Positions 33,039 through 45,246 of a stretch of 64,000 nt of DNA are shown here, piece by piece. The number at the start of each line of letters is the position of its first letter. Within the stretch, counting starts at the first letter, position 1. Below the pieces are notes generated by a model, which saw only the letters and a program-made list of their open reading frames with translations, had not been told where the DNA came from and did not search any database. The stretch lies in assembly GCA_037953625.1 (NCBI GenBank), contig CM075651.1, positions 126,074,501 through 126,138,500 of the forward strand. The letters run 5' to 3'. The translations under genes and the position numbers were made by a program. The DNA is from Crotalaria pallida. Lineage: Eukaryota > Streptophyta > Magnoliopsida > Fabales > Fabaceae.

Positions 33039-33556
33039 GGCTTATCTATGTCTTTAGTTTCTGAAAGTAGTTAGGAGTGTTTTGGTTTTGGTCCTTGAAA
33101 GTTTTTTTGGCTGGCTTTGACTCATTCTTAATTGTTTTGAAAATTTAGTTTTAGTCATTTCTATCGTTATGAAAAATTTGTTAAATGCTTATGTGGCTAA
33201 CGAAACACCACATCAGCATACACATGTACAAGTATTGGGTGCCACCGTTCTGATGACGCGGATGATAGAACCTGCAGGAGTAAAAGGGCAAAAACCTAAC
33301 TCATATGTGTTTGTAGATTGGTCTTTATTTGGCCCTTTTATTCCTGCGGATCGAGATCATCTACCGGTACCATGCAATACTTTGCACACGTGTATGCCGA
33401 TGAGACATTATGTTAGCTCCATTAGCCGTTAAAAGATATTTCGCAACGGTAGCAAGGACTAAAACCAAAATTTCAAAATAATTAAGGATGAGTCAAGATC
33501 AAAAAAACTTCTAAGAACCAAAATCAAAACACTCCCAACTTTCACATAAATAAGCC
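33039..33556. mobile_element. Mutator-type foldback MITE (518 bp)
   Basis: Inverted ends GGCTTATCTATG and GGCTTATTTATG, with long pairing arms ('gagtgttttggttttggtcc'), and a perfect 9-bp target duplication ttttttaat (33030-33038, 33557-33565). The short ORF at 33169-33432 lies in it and is not a gene. Confidence 0.9.
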
Positions 33557-33641
33557 TTTTTTAATTGTGTGAAACTTTAACACCAATAATCTATATAATC
33601 TCTTGGTCTTTTATATAAGATTTTTTTTTAGAATTTTATTT

Positions 33642-34897
33642 GACTAAACTGACACTTTAGTCCCTCACTTTGTAAGGACCTTTCATTTTAGTCCCTGACT
33701 TTTCAATAATTCCTTTTTAGTCCCTCACTTTGAAAAAAGTTACTCACGTTAGTCCCTGGTAACGTTTTCCGTTTATAGACTTTAACGGGGCTGTTAGTCT
33801 ATAATATCGAAATTCATTTTAGTCCCTAACTTAAAATTTTTAATTCACTTTAGTCCCTCATTATATCGTGTTTCATTTTAGTCCCTAACTTAAAAATTTT
33901 AATTCACTTTAGTCTCTCACTATAATAACAATGATGTTTCTTTCGCTTTTCTCTTCTAGTGTGACTACCATAAAGACATTGACTATTCTTATTGCTATTT
34001 TGTAAATTAACTTTATAGTTTATATAAGTACTGACTCCAAGCTTTGCACCCGAATGTATCAATAGCTTTGATTCAAAATATTTTATTGAGTTCTGTATTT
34101 AAGTGTCATCACCAAAATGTTGTAAACTCCCCCAATTTGTTTAGCATGATATTCAAACGTCATACCATATCCTTGTGATAATGTAGATCCACTAGTTATC
34201 CTCAAAGATTCATCCACATGCCTAGGCAAAGGAGCAACTCCTTATAGAAAGATACGAACTCGTCCACTTAGTGCTTGTTTTATCTGTCAATACAAACAAT
34301 ATTTTAGTTTTGAAACCAAACTATGTGTAAATTTCATAAGTGTAAAGTGGATATGAAATATCTTGTTAAACACAAGCCTATCAAATAGAGAACTAAAAAA
34401 GCACTAAAACATTGTAGTTATATGGATAATGAAATAATGTACTCTGAAGTGCTTCTCCGGAAGAAATTTTGCTATTAATACTTTCAAGTGCAAAGCCTGT
34501 AGTCAATGCTTATATAAACTATAAAGTTAGTTTACAAAATAGTAAGAAGAACAATCATTGTTTTTACGGTAGTCACAGTACAAGAAGAAAAGCGAAAGAA
34601 ACATCATTGTTATTATAGTGAGGGACTAAAGTGAATTAAAATTTTTAAGTTAGGGACTAAAATGAAACACGATATAATGAGGGACTAAAGTGAATTAAAA
34701 ATTTTAAGTTAGGGACTAAAATGAAATTCGATATTATAAACTAACGGCCCCGTTAAAGTCTATAAACGGAAAACGTTACCAGAGACTAATGTGAGTAACT
34801 TTTTTCAAAGTGATGGACTAAAAAGGAATTGTTGAAAAGTCAGGGACTAAAATGAAAGCTCATTACAAAGTGAGGGACTAAAGTGACAGTTTACTCA
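33642..34897. mobile_element. Mutator-type foldback element (1.26 kb)
   Basis: Arms of ~400 bp each pair almost throughout, from GACTAAACTGACACTTTAG at the left. Each arm has repeated 'ttagtccct.actt' phrases and an inner block 'ttgtaaattaactttatagt'. A 9-bp duplication attttattt is found at 33633-33641 and 34898-34906; the element end is uncertain by one base. Noncoding. Confidence 0.88.
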
Positions 34898-34985
34898 ATT
34901 TTATTTTGTTCATATTTGTAAGATCTCATTCCATTTTTTTATGGTATTTAATTACTTCTTTTTATATATACCTTTATTTATTCTA

Positions 34986-35338
34986 GAGTGAAGACCCATT
35001 TTGGTCCCTGTCGATTTTGTACAGTACCAATTTCGTCCCCGACAATTCATAATATCACATTTAGTCCCTCAAAAAAAATCATACCAATTTCGTCCCTAAC
35101 CTTTTTTCCATACCAATTTCGTCCCTTAAGATTTTCTTCCATACCAACTTGGTCCCTCAATTTTAAGGATCAAATTGGTACATCTGAAAATCTTGAGGGA
35201 CTAAATTGATATGAAAAAAAGTTGAGGGACCAAATTGGTATGAAATTTTTTTTGAGGGACTAAATGTGATATTATGAATTGTCAGAAACTAAATTGGTAC
35301 TGTGCAAAATTTACAGGGACTAAAGTGGGTCTTCACTC
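34986..35338. mobile_element. Mutator-type MITE (353 bp)
   Basis: Inverted ends GAGTGAAGACCCA on both sides, arms with repeated 'accaatttcgtccct' / 'gggactaaattggta', and a perfect 9-bp target duplication tttattcta (34977-34985, 35339-35347). Confidence 0.92.
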
Positions 35339-35347
35339 TTTATTCTA

Positions 35348-35919
35348 TAATTTTTAAAGTTCCAATAATAATTATAGGATAAATTTAAAAAAAATATATT
35401 AAATATTTATATTTTCAATACCAATAATAAAATTAACAAACTTTCTTATATTCAAAAGCCAATGAAGTATATGTTCATTAATAGTTTTACTTTAACAATG
35501 ACGTTTATAAATGCAGTAAAAATGTGAACATCGCAAGTGCCACTGTTCTTAGTATCTACACTTAGTACAATAGCCACTTTTATTTCATGAATCTCTTTTT
35601 CGGTTGTAGTTCTTTTATTTAAATTTTTTGAAGTTACTTCATCCTACGAATAAATTTTAAAGTGTCGAAAACAATGTTATTGTTTCTTGTTGAATAATTA
35701 ATACATCTTTAAAGTAATAAAATTACGTGGTTCCGACAATATTAATTTATAGAAGTTTTACTGTACTAAGATTAATATAAAATTATTTTTTCTTAGCTTA
35801 ACCAACCGGAAAAAAAAAAAAAAAAAAAACAGCAGGTGTTACATATACATATACTCTGAAAAAGTCTGATTATTTATAATTATTTTATTTTATGATCATA
35901 CCCTCGAGGGTTATAACAT
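35348..35919. other. 3' flank of peptide gene, nothing else recognised
   Basis: AT-rich, with an A22 run near 35810. The left 200 bp faintly resemble Stowaway-like interior sequence. Confidence 0.4.
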
Positions 35920-36988
35920 TTATATAACTGGATCAATTCGACAACAACATACGACTTGAAGCTTAGGGCCAATTGGCATACAAAACCCCCCTAAATTATG
36001 GCCATTCATGATACAGTCTTGATTGCATTTTCCTGGTGTAGTACATAGACGTCCTGTGCAAAAATAATGTTTAGCTGCATTTGTTGGTCCTGCAAATTAA
36101 AATGAGTTAAATATTGTTTGCACATGATGATATTTATACATTATAAAGTAAATCAATTTTCAAAAAGAAAATTAGTGATTTTTATATACGTCAATATTTA
36201 TTTACTTTGGATGAAACAATTCTTGTTAAAAAAATAATCTTAATTAAAGATGGTAAAAAACAATAAATCACGGAGTAAATAGCAAAAAATCCAACGTTAG
36301 CCCTATATATATGTATAAATAAAAACTCGTCCAAGAATAGTGCTAATGTAAACGATGTAGTATGCATCCTAGTCCTACTCTCAAATATTAGATCAGGCTA
36401 GGAAGACATTGCAATAAAAGAACATTAGCAAACCTATCCCATATGAAAATAATCTACACCGTTCAATAAGTTACGTTGATTTAAAAATTGTACATATATT
36501 AAAAAATGATTAAAACATATAAGAATTTGATATATTTTGTTTAAGTTTCCCCTTTCTAATAATAATAAGAAAGAATAATAATAGTTCGCGTAAGACAGCT
36601 CAGTTGGTGGCTGCAGGGATACTTAGGATTTCCCCCTCCCCAGGTCATGAGTTCTAGTCCCAGACCTCCCATGTAAAAAAAAAAAGAAAGAATAATAATA
36701 AAATATGAAGATTATATTGAAGAGAGATGAAGAGATGAGTGATGAAAAAAAAAAAGAATTAATAAAAAAATCTGCTTGAAAAATGAAGTATAAATAAGTA
36801 TTAGATTTTTATACATACATAACTTATGAATCAACGTAAAATAGTTAAAAAACCATAACTCATGAGAAAAAAGAGGAATAGTCTTATTATTAAAGATCTA
36901 GATGAAACAAACATTATTTACCTGCAGCCAAAACCCCAAAAAGGAATAGCATAAGCAAAACATAAGATTTACAGGTGCGAAGAGACAT
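35920..36988 (-). CDS. Defensin-like (LCR/DEFL-type) secreted cysteine-rich peptide, 78 aa
   Basis: Two exons on the minus strand, 36922-36988 and 35920-36089, joined across an 832-bp GT-AG intron (GCTGCAG|GTAAAT ... TTTGCAG|GACC) with frame preserved. Exon 1 encodes MSLRTCKSYVLLMLFLF then GVLAA, a typical signal peptide with a hydrophobic core. Exon 2 encodes the mature peptide with eight cysteines: C-X4-C-X5-C-X3-C-X10-C-X10-CCC, including FCTGRLC, KCNQDC and VVCCCRID. Signal peptide on exon 1, Cys-rich domain on exon 2, and a size under 100 residues match the plant defensin-like/LCR/NCR superfamily. Members act outside the cell in defence, reproduction or, in some legumes, nodules. The CCC triplet is not the canonical ending (CXC), so the subfamily is open. 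A TATA box lies about 52 bp upstream. No individual exon is long enough to stand out as an ORF. Confidence 0.85.
36588..36690 (+). repeat. tRNA-derived SINE in peptide-gene intron
   Basis: Plus strand: A box CAGCTCAGTTGGTGGC, B box GAGTTCTAGTCCC about 45 bp on, then a short body and an A11 tail at 36676-36686. It lies inside the intron, antisense to the gene. Confidence 0.7.
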
Positions 36989-37039
36989 TTTAAGAGAAAT
37001 TTGGCTTACTGTCTATTTCTTTCTTGTAGCTGATCGAGG

Positions 37040-37047
37040 TATATATA
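37040..37047 (-). promoter_or_regulatory. TATA box of the defensin-like gene
   Basis: TATATATA-type sequence (cactatatatacctcg on the minus strand) about 52 bp before the ATG, leaving room for a short 5' leader. Confidence 0.6.
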
Positions 37048-37049
37048 GT

Positions 37050-37673
37050 GTCAGAGTCGAGTTACAATACTATATATATTGTTATAGATGTGTTAACAAG
37101 TTCTCCAAGCTCTTCTTGAAAAAACTTCTAAAAGTTAAAATTAATTTTTTTTTACCAATGAGTCCATATACTAATTGTACATTTGTACAACATTTTTTCT
37201 TGTCTTCTTTTTCTTTTTTCCTACTATATATTTTTCTATTTACTGATTACTTTTTAGCATTTATCTTCATTCTCATCCCGTCTCAAAGATTTCATTGATT
37301 GTGAGTAATGCAATGTGTACAAATATTTTAAATACATAATAAAAAGTAAGTTTTATCTTATTAAAATATTAAAAATGATTGAGAGACCTACATAAAAATA
37401 CTTACATGCAAACTTACACACAAGATTTTAACACTTGTTATTTTAAATTAAACAAATAAAATATAAAATACATAAAATATAAGTGTCATAATCTTATGCG
37501 TAAATTTGCATGTAGGTCTCTCTAAATAGATCTCTTAACCATTTTTCATATTTTTATAAAGGAATTTCCATTGAAAAAAAGGAAAAAAGTATTTAAGAAA
37601 TTTCCATTGAAAAAAAGCGAAAAAAGTATTTAATAAATGGGTTGAAGATAAGAGTAAAAAAATAGTAAAAATG
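37050..37673. other. Upstream region of peptide gene
   Basis: AT-rich. Contains a 36-bp-period tandem duplication (aatttccattgaaaaaaag at 37563 and 37599). No gene. Confidence 0.4.
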
Positions 37674-37675
37674 TA

Positions 37676-37919
37676 CTCTCTCCGTCTTACAAGGACGATG
37701 GTAAAAAATGGCTAAATTTTTTGTCCCAAACTAAAGTTAAAATAATTAATGTAAAGGTTAGAAATTGTAAATTTTGAATTGTGATTGGTTGATCAATGCA
37801 AAATGCATTAAATTACTTGTTTGATAAATGGTTGATGTGTTAAACAAACTATTAAATGCATGTCTCTTTAATTTTTTTGACTTTTCGATTTTTTAACATT
37901 CCTTGTGTGACGGAGGGAG
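37676..37919. mobile_element. Stowaway-like MITE (244 bp)
   Basis: Ends CTCTCTCCGTCTTACAAGG and, from the right, CTCCCTCCGTCACACAAGG, flanked by TA on both sides (37674-37675, 37920-37921), the Tc1/mariner target. Confidence 0.88.
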
Positions 37920-37921
37920 TA

Positions 37922-38990
37922 TTAAGAATGCACACCCATAACCTTTCAAAATCTAAAAAGTTTAGGGTGTGTTTGCTTTGCTAAAACGTTTCATATTTTC
38001 ATTTTAAAAAATTATTGATGATAATAACTATGATCCCATGTTTTTATTTAAATTTTTGTTAATTATGAATATGTTCCACATTTTCATTTCATTTTCTATT
38101 TTCAAAATTTTGTATAAAAAACAGTGAAAACAATAAAAAGTTTTTTTTAAAGGAAAAAATAATAAAAAGTTGTTTTCACTATTTCTTGTAAAAATATTTG
38201 GAAATACGAAACAGAATAAAAACATGGGTCACATTCATAATTGATAAAAACTATAAAATAAACATAGGATTATAGTATAACTAGCTTTTATTCCATGCAA
38301 CGGACAAGATCTTAATATTTTAAAGTAAAGATTATCATTTTTTTATTATTATAAAATAAATATTATTATTAAACAACAGGAAAAAAATAATTATACAAAA
38401 AGATAAGAGTTTTAATCAAATCTTACACTTAAAAAAATTTAATCTAAATGATCTTGTTTATAAATTTTGTACTTCCTCATATGAATCAAAAATAAAGTTT
38501 TTTTATCTGAGATATTCGTTGTTTATTTTGATGGATAAATTAACATTTTTTTATACGATTATCAACTTTATTATGATGAATCAAAATTAAATCAGAATTA
38601 AACATTTTCATCTTTTTTATTTCATGATATTATGAGCACAATACATGATAAACTAAAATATCTTTTATTTCATTAGACATGACTTCATTGAAAGATAATA
38701 ACCGCTCATTTTTAAATATTAGTCTTTTATTTGATTGAACATACACTGATTTATGATTTATAATTAATGGTATTCATCAAATAATTTATGATTTATAAAT
38801 ACACTGTCCAGTCATAAATATAAATCATAAATACATTGTGCAATCATAATTCAACATTTTCATTTTTTTTATTTGTTTATATACAAATCAGTGTATTTCG
38901 TATTTATTTGATGAACATTATCTCCTTTATTATGATATTGTGATTAATTTTAATTAAATCTAAATTATTTAATTTGCTTCTTTTTTTGGT
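37922..38990. other. AT-rich intergenic
   Basis: A small foldback (cccatgtttttattt at 38036 with taaaaacatggg at 38216) suggests a decayed element of about 190 bp. No gene recognised. Confidence 0.4.
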
Positions 38991-38994
38991 TTAC

Positions 38995-39150
38995 GATGGA
39001 AATCTCATCGTCATTGTCGCACATTGACGACTCTGATGGGCAACCACTCCTGATGGAGCGACAGGCTCATAACGCCGAGGTGGGATTCGAACTCATGTCC
39101 TTGCGGACCGAGGACAAAGTCCCGAGCCAGTTGTGCCACACCTCGTTGAT
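38995..39150 (-). repeat. tRNA-derived SINE
   Basis: Minus strand: A box TGGCACAACTGG (exact match to TRGYNNARNNGG) and B box GAGTTCGAATCCC ~35 bp later, with body sequence beyond. The plus-strand ORF at 38996-39265 runs through it and is not a gene. Confidence 0.75.
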
Positions 39151-39534
39151 ATTTTGCTTTTTTTTTTTGTATAAAGGTATTATGAGCAAATTTAATGATA
39201 GATCAAAATATTCCCTATTTCGCAGATTTAATGATAGACCTAAATTATGCCCGCGTATTTTTTAAATGTATTTTTTATTTTTTATAAAAACATTTATTAT
39301 AAAATAAAAAAAAATTCATGTGACATACTTCTTTTTTGGAAGAATGTCACATACTTGATTGAGCTCTATTTCACAAGTTTTTAATGCTAATCAATCGATT
39401 ATCAATTATATTCAATATAAATCAACATTATATAAAAAAAAATGAAAAAACAATAATTAAATTATTTTCCACGTGGACTGACTAGACATTCATTATTTAT
39501 CTGTTAGAACCAGTGTGCATGTGCATGTGGAGAT

Positions 39535-41116
39535 TGTTAGATCTATTATGCAAGTGCATGGTTTTGATAATGACAATGTTTTGAAGAAGCTAATGTTTTG
39601 GAGAAGCTCAACCATGATCAAGCTCAACCAAATGTCGAAGAAAAAAAGCAAATATGATGGAGAGAGAGCAAGCTCAAGAACTTCAATGTGTATATTGTTT
39701 TATATCTTTTGTTTGAGTCTTAGAGTTTGGGTAGAGTTATTAGAGGGTAGTGAATCTCTATCAAGTGCATGATCATATTATATCTTGAGTATTTCGCTTA
39801 ACCAAAATCAGTGGGTGGTTTAAAAGTATTTTAGAAAAGGTTTAAATTTGAGAAAACAAGTTTTTAGAAGCATTTTTACAGCCTCCTTAATCGATTAACC
39901 TATTTTTGACATCAGGTCTTAATCGATCAAGAGACCAGTTAATCAATTAGCTTGGGTTTTGCAGTGATTAATCGATTAAGACCATCTGTTAATCGATTAA
40001 CACGAGCAGTTCAGCTTTTAAAACAGATTTTCAACTTCTCAAAATTATTTTTTAAGTTTTCCAAACCTTTTGGGTTTTCTATATAAACCTTTCCCTAATC
40101 ATTGTGATCAAGTTAATTAATTGTTACATCATTTTAGAAAGACCAAAGCCACTCTATTCTCTCAACATTCTCTCTCACTTTTACTAAGATTAAAGTTCTT
40201 ATTTTTCATATCTTTGATCAAGAAGCTTTTGAATCTCAAGTTCTAATAGTTCATAGTTCTTGAAGGAGATTCAATAGGGTTATTATTTTTCATTGAGTTG
40301 TAATCACTGCCTTAAGGCAAGCTCAAATACAACAAGAAGAAGTCTTAGTGTTGTTGTTCATCAAGCATTTGGAAGTCTTGTTGTGAGGAATCAACAAGCA
40401 AGTGGAAGACTTGGCGTGGGGTATCATCAAGCAAGAGAAGAGGTTAGATTAGAGATTCAATAGGGTTGCAAGACAAGAGTGGGGTATCTCTTGGAGGCTA
40501 TCAAGTGGAGTATCTTGAGAGGTAATCGCTTGTAATTTGAGAACTCTAATTCCTTAGTGAAGAAATCTCTCTTGTGGAAGAGGGGACTGGATGTAGCTCT
40601 CGGTGGTTGAAAGTGAACCGGTATAAAATCTCTGTGCAGCATCTCTTTCCCTTATCTCTTTTAATTTCTGCATTTTCATATTGTTCTTGATTGAAAACCT
40701 AGAAAAGATTGATTTTCATATAATTGAATGAATTAGGTTTTAATAGTTCAAATTGATTTGGGGAAAACCTTTTTCATAATCTAGGTAATCATTAACAATC
40801 TTTGTGTTAATTAATTATGCGCTATCTCTGATCATATATGATATTTGATTGATTTTCGTTTTCAATTGAAAAACGATTTTTCTCTGTTCTACAGTGATTA
40901 ATCGATTAACCAAAGTTCACTTGTCAGGTATTAATCGATTAATCTCTAGCCTAATCGATTAAGAGTTGAAATTTTTGTGAAAAATATTTGTTTTAATTGT
41001 TTCAATTTGTTTCGTGCGAAAATATTTCAAGGTTTCTTTAACACCTATTCAACTCCCCTTCTAGGTGTTCTCCTAGTGTTCTTTAGTTTATTTCTCCACC
41101 GATTGTAGTCCTTACA
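39535..41116 (+). repeat. copia-2 5' LTR (Sirevirus-like)
   Basis: Ends ...CTTACA directly before a primer-binding site. The start is TGTTAG at 39535 (an alternative TGTTAGAACC is at 39502). It contains two clusters of TTAATCGATTAA palindromes: 39887, 39968, 39989 with degenerate copies at 39919 and 39939; and 40898, 40931, 40952. No 3' LTR partner is in the window. Confidence 0.8.
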
Positions 41117-41118
41117 AT

Positions 41119-41130
41119 TGGTATCAGAGC
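41119..41130 (+). other. copia-2 primer-binding site
   Basis: TGGTATCAGAGC, complementary to initiator tRNA-Met, two bases after the LTR. Confidence 0.9.
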
Positions 41131-41186
41131 TCGGTCGAAAGACACGAGCATAAAGCTTTTTCGAAAAGATCCTTGAGGAAACTACA

Positions 41187-42951
41187 ATGGGTTCTATAAA
41201 TCCCTTTGGTGGAGAAGGTGCTTCAATTAATCGCCCTCCTATGTTTAGTGCAGAGGGTTATGCTTATTGGAAGGTTAGAATGAGAATCTTTATTGAAGAA
41301 ATAGATATGAACATTTGGGAAGCCATTGAGAATGATCCTCATATTCCCTCAAAACAAGTAGAAGGTGCATATCAACTCATTCCCAAAGATAAGTGGACCG
41401 ATGATGATAAAAAGAAAATTCAATATGATTTAAAAGCTAAAAACATCATCACTTCGGCTCTATCTTATGATGAGTTCTTTAGGGTCTCCCAATGTCAAAA
41501 TGCCAAAGAAATGTGGGACACCTTGCAAGTCACACATGAAGGCACTAGTGAAGTTAGGCGTGCTAGATTAAATTCTTTAATGCATGAATATGAATTGTTT
41601 CGTATGTTGCCTAATGAATCAATATGTGATATGCAAAAACGCTTTACTCATATTATTAATCATCTCATTGCTCTTGGAAAAACTTTTCTGAATTGTGAAG
41701 TTAGCGACAAAGTGTTAAGATGTCTAAGAAGGGAATGGCAACCGAAGGTTACCGCTATAATTGAATCAAAGGACTTGGACACAATTGACTTAGCAACTTT
41801 GTTTGGAAATTGCAAGAGCATGAAATGGAGCTTGGACGTTTGACTATGCATGAAGAATCGGATAAGAACAAAGGAAACAAAGGAATTGCTCTTAAGGCTA
41901 AAAGTTCATATAATAGAGAAGAGAGTTCCGATAATGAAGATTCCGATTCGGACATTGATGAAGAGACTATGCAACTTCTATTAAGAAAATTCAGCAAGCA
42001 TCTAAGGAGAAAAGGGAGGTTGAACAAAGATAAGTGTAAAGAGTCAAAAACCTCACATTACAAGGCCAAGACAACAAAAGAAGGAATAGTTTGCCATGAA
42101 TACGGAAAACTCGGTCACATCAAGTACACGTGTTCAAAGTATCTCAAAAGGATGGAGAAAGAGAAGAAACATCCAAAGCACAAAAAGACATACATTGTAT
42201 GGGATGAAAAAGAAAAGGAAACCACATCAAGTAGTTCTTCGGATGATAAAGAAGTCGCTGCACTTAGCTTACTAGTTCAAGTGGATGAAGAAGAAAGCTC
42301 AAGTAATGAGTCAAATGAACAAAGCGAGCAAAGCGATGTAAGTGATACTAAATCTAAAATTTCTTCCAAATATGAATTGTTATATAATTCTTATAATGCA
42401 TGAACAACTTATAAAACTAGCTTTGAAAAATTTAGAAAGGAAAAAGCACATTTTCAAACATCAACAAGAGATTTTAGAACTTCAAAAACAAGTTGATGAG
42501 CTTAATCTTCAAAGTGAAACTCTTGATCTCATATATGCTAGTTCTTCTTGTGATTGTGCTAGTAGATTGAATGTTGTGGTTGATTGTGAGAATTGCAAGT
42601 TGCTTAAAGATGAAGTTGATATTTTGAAAAATAAGCTTGCAATTTTCACAAGTGGTGATATCAAATTTTGCACATTGTTAAATTTTCAAAGAGAAAATTC
42701 AAACAAGTTTGGTTTAGGTTATACTAATGCTAAGAGTAAGTCTCATAGAAATGTTGTTGATTTTTCAAAGATTGATTTTTCAAAAGCACCAACATGTTTC
42801 TATTGTGGCACTCATGGACATACTTCAAATGTGTGTTATATTAAAGTACATGGTATACCTAAAGGAATTTTTTTTTTTGGGTTAAGAAGGGTGAAAATCC
42901 CTTAACTAACAAAAGTGGACCCATGTCCATTAATACATATACTAGTAAGCA
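41187..42951 (+). pseudogene. copia-2 gag, frameshifted and truncated
   Basis: Starts MGSINPFGGEG and reads as a copia-type gag: YAYWKVRMRIFIEEID, WDTLQVTHEGTSEV, then near 41808 a one-base change of frame into HEMELGRLTM and an acidic/basic linker. A first zinc knuckle is CHEYGKLGHIKYTC, with Tyr in place of the second Cys. After a stop at 42401-42403 the reading resumes in the first frame with a coiled-coil LELQKQVDELNLQSETLDL and an intact second knuckle CFYCGTHGHTSNVC. A poly-T tract (42870-42879) shifts the frame again before VKKGENPLTN. Sequence stops resembling copia at about 42951, where gypsy-3 leader sequence begins; pol is missing. A long gag with a coiled coil and two knuckles suggests the Sirevirus lineage. 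Confidence 0.88.
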
Positions 42952-43077
42952 TTAACAATTATATCTTATTATTCTAACTTAGCACTTAACTATACATATC
43001 GGTTACTCGCTTGGTGAGTAACCACTGGAGTAACTCAAAACTCCAAGGCCGAGGAGAAACTGCTCTGATACCATAAA
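42952..43077 (-). other. gypsy-3 leader and primer-binding site
   Basis: The primer-binding site TGGTATCAGAGC is at 43062-43073 on the minus strand, four bases from the LTR. Only ~110 bp of the internal region remains before the copia junction. Confidence 0.8.
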
Positions 43078-45246
43078 TGTAACACCCTACATTAAACTAC
43101 CCTTAAAATACACAATCGATAGAGTAGTGAAATTAAAATTCCTTTTTAACTTATAAAAGTTTTCCGTCAAACGGACGGAGTTTCCTTTGTTTTCTTGACT
43201 TTTCAAAAATTAGTTTTTCCTACAACCTGATAAATACGTTCATTCATAATTTCCAGAAGCCAGCAGGGCTAACATCAACACATATTCACAACTTAGTGCA
43301 TCCTTGCGCACACATCGCGGTATCAGTATATCAACATTAGAGTAAAGCAGTCATATACACAAGTTTTGGAAATAGTACTTTCCCAAAAAGAATCCTTTCC
43401 CAAAGGAGTTGTCCTGGGCCCACCCAAAAGAACTATTTACATATATACATCAAAACAGACTACACCATCATATCAAAATAAAGGACCCAGGACATGATCC
43501 CATGTCCAACTACTAAAAACCTACTCTCCCTGTAAGGAAGAGTACTACTACTCAGCCGGACTATGTGCTAGCTCGGTCTCGGTACCTGTAGAAAAATGGT
43601 AAGGAGTGAGCATTACACAACATAGGAAAGCAGTTTCTAATATGCCATAATGCTATACCAAGTCAAACAAAATAAATCAAATAGTTCATAACAGAGCAAA
43701 CCCAAATCCATATATGCTCATACACATTCACGGCCTGTGATTTAGATTATCATTCCTCTTAACTTTTTCTTAATTATTATCTTTATTAATGTTTTTCCTT
43801 CTCTTTGTTCCTACATTCTTCTTTTCTTTGTCTCATTCATTTTTCTCGTATCTTTGGGGTATAGTGTGTCCATCATTGCGCACATCCCGTGTGCAACTTA
43901 TAGCTGCACATCCCGTGTGTCTTACGCAATCAAGGCATATAATCTGATCGCAACTTATTGCAGGCATTCACATGTGCGACTTACTGCACCCGGACGCACG
44001 TCTTACAAGACCAGGATCACACAACCGGTTTGCATCACTAGGCTTTAATTGCACCTGCTAGGCATTTGGAACACCCTATAGGGACTTTACACCCAATCAG
44101 GACTTTGGCACCCATTAAGCATCACCCGTTAAGCTATGCTTCTCACCTCACTCATTCTTTTCCTTATTTCATTTATTTTTCGATTTCCTTCTTTCTAATT
44201 CTATTTCACATTTCCACGTCTTTTATTGAGCAGTGAATTGAACCATTGGGTACATTGACGCCTAACGGGCATTTGGCTTGACGGGCATTTGGCCCTATGG
44301 GCATTTGATACACCTAGCAGGGCACCTAGTGTATCAATGCACCAATGCTCAATTCAACTGCACATTCCTTTAATCCTTTAATTTACAATTCTCTCTTTGT
44401 TTATGTAAGCATTCTTTAACCTGATTCTCATTCGATTTGTCATTCATCATACAATTAGTACTCCTAATTTTCCTTCTCTCTTTTAATTATTCATTTCATT
44501 CTAACCATTCACACATTCGTGAAAATACTTATATAATAAGTCATCACATTAATTCCAGCATATATAGAAATTAACAAGCACATACATATAATCCCAATTA
44601 TCAAATTAAAATCATTTCCTTTATTTCTCTTATTCTATTTATTGATTATATCCACTAACCTATGGTCCAATGACTAGACTAACTCCATATCTTAGTACTC
44701 ATTATATACACACTACAAACTACTCCTTAGATTAGGGTAACACTCACTCCTTACCTCAAGGGTGATGAGAGATAAGGAGACCTTGAGTTCAAGCTTAACT
44801 TTGTGCCCTAGCTCCTAGAGCCTTAAACCTTTGAACCTCTTGATGTGTCTTAACCAAGCAACAATGAGGTGGAGAGGAACCTTGTCTAGTGGAGATTGTG
44901 ACGGAGGAAAGGAGCTTGGCTTTACTTGTTCTTGAGATGAAGGCATGTATATGTGTGAGTCTCCATAGTCATGAAGTGTAACACCCCAAAAATTAATCCC
45001 CGATTAGAAATTATAATTATATGTAATTACGTTAATTATTATAAAAAATTATAATGTGATTATAATATAATTATGATGATTAGAATATAATTATGTTTTA
45101 AAAATAAATTAAGAAATAATTAAAGGAAATTATTTTATCAAAGTAATTATTTATTTTTATGCAAATAAAAGAAGAATTTAAAAGATATTAAGAAAAGAAA
45201 AGAAATAAAATATAATATCTTTAGATTTTTCAGATTTGTGTCTTAC

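Noticed and set aside
39502..39511. Alternative copia-2 LTR start TGTTAGAACC
   Set aside because: TGTTAG at 39535 is followed by sequence more typical of Sirevirus-type LTR starts; kept only as an alternative.
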